This document shows positions 1-10,761 of a stretch of 64,000 nt of DNA, one piece after another. Made by a program: the position numbers and the translations under genes. The notes beneath the pieces are model-generated. The model had not been told where the DNA came from and did no database searches. It worked only from the letters and a program-made list of their open reading frames with translations. Within the stretch, counting starts at the first letter, position 1, and every line of letters starts with the position of its first letter. The stretch comes from Lacrimispora defluvii (GTDB lineage: Bacteria > Bacillota > Clostridia > Lachnospirales > Lachnospiraceae): positions 1 through 64,000 of the forward strand of contig JAAOXG010000018.1 in the NCBI GenBank assembly GCA_013036995.1. Reading direction: 5' to 3'.

Positions 1-161
1 GTGCGAAGTTTGAGTAAAATAATAAGATCCCATTCCTGTTTGTTATTGTTAAATTCAGAGAACCGCATACATTTCCCGGGTCCCAGTACGAGAGCCGCCT
101 GCCAGGCCGCCATTTTGGTAAATCCATATTTACTTTCATATAGAACTAAAGTATTTTTCAT
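1..161 (-). CDS. Flavodoxin-domain protein, N-terminal part (cut by window edge)
   Basis: The first 53 codons read into the left edge, so only the N-terminus is visible. The protein begins MKNTLVLYESKYGFTK, which matches the first beta strand and phosphate-binding loop of flavodoxin-domain proteins (LVLYxSKxGxTK binds the FMN phosphate). The start is supported by a strong GGAGGTGGAGG Shine-Dalgarno just upstream of the ATG at 159-161. Such proteins are either electron carriers or protoporphyrinogen-oxidase-like flavoproteins; the remainder needed to decide lies outside the window. The divergent gene at 304 shares the 140-bp upstream region. Confidence 0.75.
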   Translation of the reverse strand, partial: MKNTLVLYESKYGFTKMAAWQAALVLGPGKCMRFSEFNNNKQEWDLIILLKLR

Positions 162-303
162 TCCTCCACCTCCCCTTTTCCATTCATATGCGTGAACTTG
201 AAATTTTAGAATTTAAGAACTTTTTAATACCATACATCCAGTTGCTTTTTATAATAAAACATATTAAAATTGGTTTAATTAAACTAGAATGGAGGCAGCA
301 GCT

Positions 304-2214
304 ATGGTTCTGGATATCCCAACAATCGCCATTGTTTATTTTTATATCAGCTTCATACAGGTAATCATTATGCTGTTTGTTTTCCGCATTATTAAAATTT
401 ATCCCGGAATGAATTACTTACTTTTCAGCTGTATTTTTTCAGCCGTCTGCGGACTTCTTTATGCATGCCAGTACATTTCCCACTATGGAAATTTATTGGT
501 ATTCTTTTCCAATATTTTCTTTTATTTTTCCATATTGGCATTGAACATTGGCTTTTCAAGGTTTTTAGATTTACCTGTAGCGAAAAAGAAACTGCTGTTA
601 ATTTCGATTCTGTTTTTTGCTGGTTATTTCTGGTTTTCCTTTCTCTATGAAAACAAAAGCTATCGGATTATAGTATTTTGCCTTACTTTCGCTATTGTTT
701 CCTTTCATAATGGGAAGATTTTAAGCAGTCATGCCATTGATTCTGTCCGTCCTGCCACCAGTCTTATCGCAGCAGCATGTGTTCCTTATGGTACCTTTTT
801 TATCATCCGGGCTTTGCTTACCTTTTTTAAAGAGACACGAAACTATAACTTCTCTTCCTTCTTTACCTTTATGAGCTACTTTCTCTCCATTGCCGGTATC
901 CTTTTATGGACTTATTGCTTCATTGTCATGACTGTCCAGAGAGAGCATGCGGACAGAACGTATGCAGAGGAACGTTTTGGTCTTATATTTAAAACAATCC
1001 CTGATACCGTATTTATTTCTGAGCTTCCCACCGGAAAAATAATCGATGTAAATGAAACCTACACATTATTAACTGGATATACGAAAGAGGACTCTTTGGG
1101 AAAAACAACACTTGATTTAAAATTCTGGAAAAACCTTAGTGACAGAGACCGCTTTTTTGATATCATTAATAAGAACGGCAGCTGCAAAAACCTGGAATTC
1201 ACTCTTCTTACCAAAGAAAGAAAAGAATTAACTGCTCTTATTTCATCACAGATTACCAGATTCCAAAATAGTACATACATCATCAGTGTGATCCGTGATA
1301 TCACCTCTAATAAGGAATTAAGACAGCAGCTGAAAAAAAGTGAGGATACGTTTCAGGCAATTATGGAACAGAGTCCCATATCTTTCATTCTTACCAGTAC
1401 ATCAGGAAAAATTGAATATGCAAATCCGACTTTTTTACGGCTTATGGGATATGAGTTAGAGGAAGTTTTAGGAAAAAACCCAAGAATTCTAAAATCTGGT
1501 TATCACAACCGGGAGTTTTATCATACTTTATGGAATACAATTCTCTCAGGAAAACAGTGGAGCAGTGAAATTGTTAATAAGAAAAAGAATGGTGATTTCA
1601 TCTGGGAGAATATAATTCTTACTCCTATTTTAAATGAAGATGGGGAAATCGTTCAGTTTCTTTCCACTTTAGAAGATATATCCGATCGCAAAAGAACGGA
1701 ACAGGAACTAAAAATACAGGCAAGAACCGATATGTTAACGGGAATTATGAACCGAAGAAGCTTTCTGGAGACAGCTCATAAAAGGCTTTTAACCATCAAA
1801 GAACACGGTCAGAAAGCTGCATTTCTCATGATCGACATCGACCGTTTTAAAACCATTAACGACTCGTTTGGACATAACATAGGAGACCGGGCCATCTGCA
1901 TGGTAACAGAAGAATGCCAGAAACTTATGAAAGGACAGGATTTGCTGGGAAGAATTGGCGGGGAGGAATTTGCCGCACTGGTTCTTGGTTTTAGTGAAGG
2001 AGAAATTGTGCTGGAAGCTGAACTATTATGCAAACGAATTGAGGAGTTGGAATTCTATACGGAAAATAAGGAACAGATTCCCCTTCGCATCAGTGTAGGA
2101 GTAACTTTTTTCCATCAGGATACCGATACCCTGGAGAGTCTGATGGAACGTTCTGACGTTGCCCTTTATCAGGCAAAGAATGCTGGAAGAAACCAGATAT
2201 CCGTGATTTACTGA
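304..2214 (+). CDS. Membrane PAS-PAS-GGDEF diguanylate cyclase
   Basis: Predicted to make cyclic di-GMP from two GTP in response to a membrane or PAS-sensed cue. The N-terminal ~220 residues hold about seven hydrophobic segments. Two PAS domains follow at roughly 225-345 and 350-470 (the second with the typical YANPTFLRLMGY and GxNPRxLKSG motifs), and a GGDEF domain occupies ~475-636 with active-site GGEEF and the Mg/GTP segment IDIDRFKTINDSFGH. The usual inhibitory RxxD five residues before GGEEF is KGQD, so product inhibition may be weak. I chose the ATG at 304 over the one at 289: GGAGG at 291-295 lies 8 nt before 304 and would serve as its ribosome binding site. A possible promoter is TTGCTT (242-247), 17 nt, TAAAAT (265-270). 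Confidence 0.9.
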   Translation: MVLDIPTIAIVYFYISFIQVIIMLFVFRIIKIYPGMNYLLFSCIFSAVCGLLYACQYISHYGNLLVFFSNIFFYFSILALNIGFSRFLDLPVAKKKLLLISILFFAGYFWFSFLYENKSYRIIVFCLTFAIVSFHNGKILSSHAIDSVRPATSLIAAACVPYGTFFIIRALLTFFKETRNYNFSSFFTFMSYFLSIAGILLWTYCFIVMTVQREHADRTYAEERFGLIFKTIPDTVFISELPTGKIIDVNETYTLLTGYTKEDSLGKTTLDLKFWKNLSDRDRFFDIINKNGSCKNLEFTLLTKERKELTALISSQITRFQNSTYIISVIRDITSNKELRQQLKKSEDTFQAIMEQSPISFILTSTSGKIEYANPTFLRLMGYELEEVLGKNPRILKSGYHNREFYHTLWNTILSGKQWSSEIVNKKKNGDFIWENIILTPILNEDGEIVQFLSTLEDISDRKRTEQELKIQARTDMLTGIMNRRSFLETAHKRLLTIKEHGQKAAFLMIDIDRFKTINDSFGHNIGDRAICMVTEECQKLMKGQDLLGRIGGEEFAALVLGFSEGEIVLEAELLCKRIEELEFYTENKEQIPLRISVGVTFFHQDTDTLESLMERSDVALYQAKNAGRNQISVIY

Positions 2215-2216
2215 AT

Positions 2217-3707
<1,491 letters not shown>

Positions 3708-3721
3708 TTAAATTACAGGAC

Positions 3722-5248
<1,527 letters not shown>

Positions 5249-5326
5249 TTAATACCTCATAAAAATAAAAAAACTGATCATACTTACACGTTGCTTAAGC
5301 AAACATGTAAATATCACCAGTCATGC

Positions 5327-5344
5327 CTGTATCTGCTGATACAG
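5327..5344. promoter_or_regulatory. Perfect 7-bp inverted repeat upstream of the PTS operon
   Basis: CTGTATC, a 4-nt loop, then GATACAG lies about 170 nt upstream of the EIIBC start. It could be an operator for a GntR/LacI-type repressor or a small RNA hairpin. The rest of 5213-5604 is AT-rich with no gene. I could not assign a clean -35/-10 pair, and I see no convincing LicT-type antiterminator/terminator pair. Confidence 0.3.
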
Positions 5345-5604
5345 TAACACCTAGTTATTTATTTGTTTTTATATAAATACAATCTTTATACATTAAGTAA
5401 ATATTACCATATATATCCAATTATGTAAATACTTTTTGTATATTTTTATATTTATCCATTCTAACCTGGATTAAAATGCAAATGATACTCCGGACAGCGA
5501 CTGGCCGCAATCGGAACTAGCCCAGTAACAAACCTGCTTACCTCTTAGCTCCTGTCAGTAGCTGACCAGTGCAGTCGGATAATATCTTTAATTATTCTTT
5601 TTGT

Positions 5605-6474
5605 TTAGCGAAAGAGAAGATCTTTTACACCTTCCACAGGCATCTCCTGTCCTGTATAAAGCTTAAAGGCTGCTGCCCCCTGCCAGACCAGCATTCCCTG
5701 CCCATCAATACAGGTGCAGCCTGCTTCTCTGGCTTCTCTCAGCATTTTTGTTTCTTTTGGATCGTAAACCGCATCTGTCACTACCAGACCTGGGTGAAAC
5801 ATGGTGATATCCTTTACCACACTCTCATTATCCATAGGCTTCATGCCTACAATCGTGGCATTGGCAAAAATGTCACTGGTTTTCATTTCTTCTCTCATGG
5901 TTTCCATATCAGTAATGTCAAATACGTTGACGATACAGCCAGGTCTTTCCTGCCTGATTTTTTCCGCTGTTTCCAGAGTTCTCTCGAAAAATCCATCCTT
6001 AATATTAAAAATGGAGATCTCCCTTGCTCCTTCTAAGGCACACTGCACCTGTATAGCAGTGGCTGCGCCTCCGCCTCCGCATATCGTAATCTTCTTATCC
6101 TTTATTTCTACGCCGTGATCTCTTAGGTTATCTACAAATCCCTGACCGTCTGTTATATGCCCGATCAGTTTTCCGTCTTCATTTACTATGGTGTTGACTG
6201 CGCCGATAATGCGGGCCGCATCAGACAGCTCATCCATATACTTTAATGCTTCCGTTTTGCAGGGCATGGTTACGTTACAGCCTCTCATGTTTAAGGTTTT
6301 AACGGCTTCAACTGCCTTTTCTACCTCTTCCACCTTAATGTCAAAAGCAAGATATGCATAGTCCAGTCCCAGCTTTTCAAAGCTGTAATTGTACATAGCG
6401 GGGGAACCGGAATGTCCTACCGGTGAGCCAATTAATCCCATTAAACCTGTTCTTCCAGAAATTCTCTTTTCCAT
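5605..6474 (-). CDS. aroE: Shikimate dehydrogenase
   Basis: Reduces 3-dehydroshikimate to shikimate with NADPH, step 4 of the shikimate pathway. At 289 aa it has the family length. The substrate-binding motif GSPVGHSGSP is at 16-25, the catalytic lysine at 73 (NVTMPCKT) with partner Asp109 (ITDGQGF), and a Rossmann fold for NADP begins at CGGGGAATA (about 132). The C-terminal GQGMLVWQGAAAFKLYTG segment is typical. The start is set by AAAAGGAGAGCAAAT before the ATG. The gene stands alone among non-aromatic genes. Paralogues of this type in clostridia may act on quinate or related acids, so a catabolic role is possible. Confidence 0.88.
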   Translation of the reverse strand: MEKRISGRTGLMGLIGSPVGHSGSPAMYNYSFEKLGLDYAYLAFDIKVEEVEKAVEAVKTLNMRGCNVTMPCKTEALKYMDELSDAARIIGAVNTIVNEDGKLIGHITDGQGFVDNLRDHGVEIKDKKITICGGGGAATAIQVQCALEGAREISIFNIKDGFFERTLETAEKIRQERPGCIVNVFDITDMETMREEMKTSDIFANATIVGMKPMDNESVVKDITMFHPGLVVTDAVYDPKETKMLREAREAGCTCIDGQGMLVWQGAAAFKLYTGQEMPVEGVKDLLFR

Positions 6475-6491
6475 ATTTGCTCTCCTTTTTA

Positions 6492-6606
6492 TCAGATATT
6501 TTCTGCTGCTTCGTATGCTTCTTCTTTGGCATCCAGCGCTCTTCTTGCTTTTACTGTATCACCGATAACATACACTTCTTTTGCCAGCTTGTCAACATCT
6601 TCTCCC
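6492..6606 (-). pseudogene. Remnant: C-terminus of an NADH:flavin oxidoreductase (enoate reductase type)
   Basis: An open stretch of about 37 codons ending in TGA just 17 nt upstream of the aroE start reads EDVDKLAKEVYVIGDTVKA followed by a helix rich in Ala and Glu. VYVIGD plus a basic/Ala stretch is the characteristic C-terminal FAD-binding end of Old Yellow Enzyme-type, two-flavin NADH:flavin oxidoreductases (2-enoate or 2,4-dienoyl-CoA reductase family). No start codon or remaining body is present; an in-frame TAG and unrelated sequence follow at about 6606-6632. I read it as the 3-prime scar of a deleted gene that was once immediately upstream of aroE. Confidence 0.55.
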
Positions 6607-6632
6607 TATGGATTGCATTGGTCTTATGGTTT

Positions 6633-6998
6633 TTACATTGTAGCCAGTTTATCAATTCCCTTTTGCAGATCTGAAACAAAGCAAAAATCTGAACCGTGAT
6701 TGCTTTCATAGATAAAATCCTTAAGAGGCTTGCTGGTATAACCGGAAAAATCCCCAATTACTGCCATCTTTACACCGTAGTTTACAAACTTTTGTAAGAC
6801 CTCTCCAGCAAGCCGGGTACTAAGGCAAAAGAAATCTTCTGTAATGGATTCCTTTAAAATCACGAATCTGCTGCTTCCGGACTCATATTTTACCTGTGCC
6901 ATTAAATCAAGGGCTGTGCCAACATCCTGTATCAACAGTTCATCTCCTGAAATCACTGCAATGGGAATTCCATTTTGGGTAACGATATCGATCTTCAT
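6633..6998 (-). CDS. DUF4180 domain protein
   Basis: A 121-residue single-domain protein matching the DUF4180 pattern: N-terminal MKIDIV..NGIPIAVISG, central CLSTRLAGEVLQKFVNYGVKMAVIGDF and the conserved YTSKPLKDFIYESN. The molecular function is unknown. DUF4180 proteins often occur next to small regulators or hydrolases, as here: it starts 5 nt after the alpha/beta hydrolase ends and shares its strand, so the two are probably co-transcribed with the HTH gene further upstream. Confidence 0.85.
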   Translation of the reverse strand: MKIDIVTQNGIPIAVISGDELLIQDVGTALDLMAQVKYESGSSRFVILKESITEDFFCLSTRLAGEVLQKFVNYGVKMAVIGDFSGYTSKPLKDFIYESNHGSDFCFVSDLQKGIDKLATM

Positions 6999-7003
6999 AT
7001 TAC

Positions 7004-7858
7004 TTAATCTCCTTTTAAAAAACTCGTTATCTCTGCGGATAACCTGGTAACAGAATGCCCCTCCCGGGGTAAAACGTTAATTTGTGAATGGGGGAGAAGT
7101 TTATGAAGCCTGTCAGCAGTTTTATAAGAATGAAGCATAATATCTTTTCCTCCCACAAATAAAGCCACAGGCATGGAAAGTCTTTTAATCTCATCATCAC
7201 GGAAAATTGGAATCGCTTCCATACGATAACGGAAGCCTTTCTTTATCAGCTTCTGAAGTGCCATCATTCTCTCAGGAAGTTTTCTGCCTCCGTTTATTTT
7301 TATATACAGCTTCTCTGTTCCTTTCTCTCCAAAAAGTCCATAATACAGGGCAGTAAAGAGAAAGGATTTTTTAGCCGGACTGATTCCGGACGGAGCAATT
7401 AAAACCAGCTTTTCCACATATTCCGGGTAATGAATGGAAAACTTCACTGCCAGCCAGGCTCCCAGTGAGATACCGATCAAAATTACCTTTTCTATCTGAA
7501 GTGAGTCTAAAACATCCGAAAGCCAGAGTGCATAGGCCTTGCCCTTTAGCGACTGCTGTCTCTCATCACTTTTTCCCGGTTCCCCTGGAATATCTGCAGC
7601 ATATACCCGGTATTCTTTTGCATAGCTTCTTATTTCTTCCAGCCACATGGCCGAATTCATCCCTGTTCCATGAAGCAGAATCAGAGGCGGACATTCCTTA
7701 TCACCTGCTGTAATAAGATGAGTCTTACCAAAACGGGTCTCAACCACCTGTTCTTCGTGGGGAAATTTCCACTGTTCTATAAAAGAATCATATAAATCTA
7801 AAATCTCTTTCTTCCCATCCTGGTTACGAAATCCGCTTTTCGCTTTCATATTATTCAC
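7004..7858 (-). CDS. Alpha/beta-hydrolase
   Basis: A serine hydrolase of unknown substrate, with no signal peptide. The oxyanion motif LLHGTG is near residue 62, the nucleophile elbow GISLGAW near 140, the acid in GGKDIM near 235 and the histidine in REGHSVT near 268. The first possible start is a GTG at 7858 that overlaps the HTH gene stop; an ATG at 7849 is an equally possible start, and GGAGAAAGGG lies upstream of both. The tight linkage indicates translational coupling with the HTH gene. BioH-, MhpC- or lactonase-like activity are alternatives; sequence alone cannot choose. Confidence 0.85.
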   Translation of the reverse strand: MNNMKAKSGFRNQDGKKEILDLYDSFIEQWKFPHEEQVVETRFGKTHLITAGDKECPPLILLHGTGMNSAMWLEEIRSYAKEYRVYAADIPGEPGKSDERQQSLKGKAYALWLSDVLDSLQIEKVILIGISLGAWLAVKFSIHYPEYVEKLVLIAPSGISPAKKSFLFTALYYGLFGEKGTEKLYIKINGGRKLPERMMALQKLIKKGFRYRMEAIPIFRDDEIKRLSMPVALFVGGKDIMLHSYKTADRLHKLLPHSQINVLPREGHSVTRLSAEITSFLKGD

Positions 7859-8333
7859 CGTTCCCTTTCTCCTCCTCAGTCAGCAAACCAACTGTATTTA
7901 ACATCTCTTCCATAAACTTCAGCCCGCCCCAGAGAAATACTCTCATTCTCTGCTCTTCTTCGTAATATTTCATATTAATGGTGGCATCCTGGGAATCCGG
8001 ATCCCTGCCGTTCATAACTGCCAAAAGTAAATTTGATATTCTCATATACTGGTTCTTTGGAATTGCCGCCAAATCTATGACAGAGGATACACTGCATCTG
8101 CCCCCACTTAATACCTCCGGCTGCTTAAGTACTGTCAAAGAATCCGATGATTCATTCTGCTCTGATGATTCCCTGTTCTGTACAAATAAATCAAGATCCT
8201 CCTGGGTTACTCTCCACTGCTTTCCCACCCTTGTTGCATTCAGTCTGCCGCTGTTTATAAAATTCCGTATGGTTTTATGATGCAGATTCAGCTTCTCAGC
8301 CACCTGGGTGATGGTATAATATTTTTCTTCCAT
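7851..8333 (-). CDS. Excisionase/MerR-like helix-turn-helix DNA-binding protein
   Basis: The N-terminal ~55 residues form an HTH_17 (excisionase-family) winged helix: YTITQVAEKLNLHHKTIRN, then a recognition segment SGRLNATRVGKQWRVT. The C-terminal ~100 residues have no family I recognise; they are rich in charged residues and may bind a ligand or partner. Of two in-frame ATGs (8351, 8333) I chose 8333 because GAGGAAAG sits 5 nt before it. The gene leads a three-gene unit with the hydrolase and DUF4180. It is preceded at 8380-8439 by 10-bp direct repeats that look like its own operator. No integrase is nearby, so it is more likely a regulator than a true excisionase. Confidence 0.82.
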   Translation of the reverse strand: MEEKYYTITQVAEKLNLHHKTIRNFINSGRLNATRVGKQWRVTQEDLDLFVQNRESSEQNESSDSLTVLKQPEVLSGGRCSVSSVIDLAAIPKNQYMRISNLLLAVMNGRDPDSQDATINMKYYEEEQRMRVFLWGGLKFMEEMLNTVGLLTEEEKGNGE

Positions 8334-8379
8334 GATACTTTCCTCTTTCATGAAACACTATTGCATAATTTTCTTTTCA

Positions 8380-8439
8380 TTGTATTTTATTATACTTTAC
8401 TGTATTTTACTGTACTTTATTGTATTTTATTGCAATGTA
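8380..8439. repeat. Array of 10-bp AT-rich direct repeats, likely operator
   Basis: Five consecutive 10-bp units, TTGTATTTTA, TTATACTTTA, CTGTATTTTA, CTGTACTTTA, TTGTATTTTA, are followed by a degenerate TTGCAATGTA. The consensus is YTGTAYTTTA, head to tail with no spacer, i.e. one unit per helical turn. The array starts 46 nt upstream of the HTH gene start codon, in its promoter region. MerR-like/excisionase HTH proteins such as BldC and phage Xis are known to assemble head-to-tail on direct repeats of about this period, so autoregulation is the natural reading (inference). Confidence 0.8.
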
Positions 8440-8531
8440 TTTGTCAATACACACGGAACAGATAGCAATGGAAATTTGTTCCTTTCATAAAAAAGTGTTC
8501 CCAGAAAGAAAAGTGAAAATCCATTTTGCAA

Positions 8532-8577
8532 CAAAAAAACGCAGTTGCCGCCGGAATATACCGGAAGCGACTGCGTT
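8532..8577 (-). terminator. Rho-independent terminator of the GH95 gene
   Basis: Arms AACGCAGTTGC and GCGACTGCGTT (one G-U pair) enclose an inner CCGG/CCGG pairing. On the minus strand the stem is followed by a run of seven T. It lies 12 nt past the GH95 stop codon. Confidence 0.85.
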
Positions 8578-8588
8578 CATGAATCGTT

Positions 8589-10730
8589 TTAATATATTTT
8601 ATAATCTTCTAATTTTCCATTGCTCCATTTGATATCTACTGTCTTACCATTTTTGATTCTGAGGCCTCTTACGTAGCCATTCTCAAACTCAGCAGGAAGA
8701 GCCGGAAGTATTTTTACCTTGCCGCCCCGCTCCTGTACCAGCATGTTGGCGATTCCGGCAGTACCTCCGAAATTACCATCAATCTGGAATGGCGGATGAG
8801 CACACCAGAGATTGTCATAAGAGGATCTGGTCAGAAGAGTCTTTAAATACTCATAGGCATGTTCGGAATCTTCCAGTGCAGCAAAGAGGTTGATAATCCA
8901 GGCACAGCTCCAGCCAGTATATCCGCCGCCGTTTGCCAGACGCAGAAGCAGAGAGATTTTGCATGCCTCTGTCAATTCTTTGTCTCCTTCAAACAGCTCA
9001 GACGGAAACAATCCATACAAATGGGAAACATGGCGGTGACCGGGCTCTGGCTCCTCAAATTCCTTATGCCACTCTAAAAGCTGGCCTTTGCTTCCGATTT
9101 TAAAAGGAGTGAGTTTGCTCAGTCTTTCTGCGATTTCCGGTAAAACTTCATCGTTTATTCCTAAAATCTCACAGGTTTTTTCAAAGTTTCCAAAGACTTC
9201 CCGGATAATCTCAAGATCCATAGCCGTTGACATTGCCACAGCCACTGTACTGTCTTCGCTGCCTGGAACTTTATATTTATTCTCAGGCGATGTGGATGGA
9301 CAGGTTACGTACTGATCTTTATAAAGATACAGCCAGTCAACCAGGAACAGAGCCGCTTCTTTTAAAATTGGATACACTGTCTCCTTAAGGAATTCACCAT
9401 CCGGATTGTATTCATAATGCTTAAACAGCTCATTGGTTAACCATGCGCCGCCCATGGGCCACATAGACCAGGTAACGCTTTCCGGTTCTCCCTCTTCTTC
9501 TCCATAAGCCATTCCTACCGGGTTGGTGTTGCACCAGTAATCTGCGTTATGGTGATGTACAAAACCACGGCACTGATAATGGACTTTAGCTGTTTTCTTA
9601 CCTTCCTCACAAATCCGTTTTACAAATTCAAAATAAGGCTCCAGGCACTCCTGTAAATTACAGCTTTGTGCAAGCCAGTAATTCATCTGAGCGTTAATGT
9701 TGGTCGTCCAGTTGCAGCTCCAGGGAGCTCTTAACTGCCAGCTCCAGATTCCCTGAAGGTTAGCAGGAAGACTGCCCTCTCTGGAGGAACTGATCAGTAA
9801 GTATCTTCCATATTGGAAATAGAGACCATAAAGTGCATTGTCCTTTTCCCCGTCACGAAGCCGTTTCAGTCTTTCATTGGTGGGAACCTCTAACTGCTCT
9901 CCAAGGTAGAGCTCTGCTTTATCATAAATGGATTTATAATCACTGACATGCTGTTCTTTTAAGGTTTCATATGATGCCAAATGGTGGAAAGCAGGCTCTT
10001 TCACTGCATAAAGTGCCAGTATTACCCTAGAAGCGCCCTTAATGCGAAGCCCTTCTTTTTCACCGGATACTTCTCCGTCACAGGAAAGAAGATGTAAGCC
10101 AGCATGAAACTCCATTCCTTTTTCTCCCTGGATTACAGGATTTTTGCTGTAATCGATATAGGAAGGGTCTACATGCTCCGGACATTTTCCGCTGATCTTA
10201 ATTCCCTCTTTCTCATAATCCGCTTTAAATGGTACCTGGGATTCGAAAGAAATCAGCGTATTTATTGCCTTTTTGTCACAATCCAGCTTTATAAATACAG
10301 CTTTGGCAGGATAGCTTGCAAAGTATTCTCTGGAATAGCTTGCACCGTTTGCCCTGTAGCTTACATTGCTGACTGACTGATCCAGATTCAGGACACGATT
10401 GTAATCCGATGTCTCCCCCTCATGATCAAAGTCCATGTACAGATTACCCAGAGGAAGATAGGATTCATTATATTCTCCCAGCATATGACTCCGGATTAAT
10501 TCCTCTGCCTGTACATACTCCTCCCGCTCCACCAGTCTGCGGCACTGTTCCAGATAAGGAAATGCATTATGATTGTTTTTGTCATGGCGGTAACCTGACC
10601 AAAGACTTTCCTCATTGAGACCAAGACACTCTCTCTTTATACTTCCCCAAATCATGGCACCCAGACTTCCGTTGCCGATTGGCAGGGTTTCTTCCCACTT
10701 ACTCGCCGGTTCAGCGTAGAATAGCTTCAT
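8589..10730 (-). CDS. Glycoside hydrolase family 95 protein (alpha-L-fucosidase/galactosidase type)
   Basis: GH95 enzymes invert 1,2-alpha-L-fucosidic (or alpha-L-galactosidic) bonds on host glycans or plant xyloglucan. The 713 residues start with the diagnostic AxxWxETLPIGNGxLGAMIWG, followed by LNEESLWSG. The Asn-rich active-site segment WTTNINAQMNYWLAQ is in the middle, with RHVSHLYGLFPSELF and PPFQIDGNFGGTAGI near the C-terminus. There is no signal peptide, so it should act on imported oligosaccharides in the cytoplasm. It follows the efflux adaptor gene by 31 nt without a visible terminator, yet has no obvious functional link to it; no sugar transporter is adjacent. Confidence 0.9.
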   Translation of the reverse strand: MKLFYAEPASKWEETLPIGNGSLGAMIWGSIKRECLGLNEESLWSGYRHDKNNHNAFPYLEQCRRLVEREEYVQAEELIRSHMLGEYNESYLPLGNLYMDFDHEGETSDYNRVLNLDQSVSNVSYRANGASYSREYFASYPAKAVFIKLDCDKKAINTLISFESQVPFKADYEKEGIKISGKCPEHVDPSYIDYSKNPVIQGEKGMEFHAGLHLLSCDGEVSGEKEGLRIKGASRVILALYAVKEPAFHHLASYETLKEQHVSDYKSIYDKAELYLGEQLEVPTNERLKRLRDGEKDNALYGLYFQYGRYLLISSSREGSLPANLQGIWSWQLRAPWSCNWTTNINAQMNYWLAQSCNLQECLEPYFEFVKRICEEGKKTAKVHYQCRGFVHHHNADYWCNTNPVGMAYGEEEGEPESVTWSMWPMGGAWLTNELFKHYEYNPDGEFLKETVYPILKEAALFLVDWLYLYKDQYVTCPSTSPENKYKVPGSEDSTVAVAMSTAMDLEIIREVFGNFEKTCEILGINDEVLPEIAERLSKLTPFKIGSKGQLLEWHKEFEEPEPGHRHVSHLYGLFPSELFEGDKELTEACKISLLLRLANGGGYTGWSCAWIINLFAALEDSEHAYEYLKTLLTRSSYDNLWCAHPPFQIDGNFGGTAGIANMLVQERGGKVKILPALPAEFENGYVRGLRIKNGKTVDIKWSNGKLEDYKIY

Positions 10731-10761
10731 ATTAAATTTCCCCTTTTCCAGTTTTACCCTG

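Noticed and set aside
1-195. Plus-strand open frame at the left edge
   Set aside because: The minus strand carries a clear flavodoxin start with a strong ribosome binding site; the plus frame is antisense shadow.
289-303. ATG at 289 as start of the diguanylate cyclase
   Set aside because: The GGAGG of this region is correctly spaced for the ATG at 304, so 289-303 is best read as the ribosome binding site.
5569-6036. 155-codon plus-strand frame over aroE
   Set aside because: Antisense shadow of the conserved shikimate dehydrogenase.
7851-8439. Prophage or integrative element boundary at the excisionase-like gene
   Set aside because: No integrase, attachment-site duplication or phage genes were seen; the HTH protein more likely regulates its own operon.
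8380-8439. CRISPR array
   Set aside because: The units are 10 bp with no spacers, and no cas genes are present.
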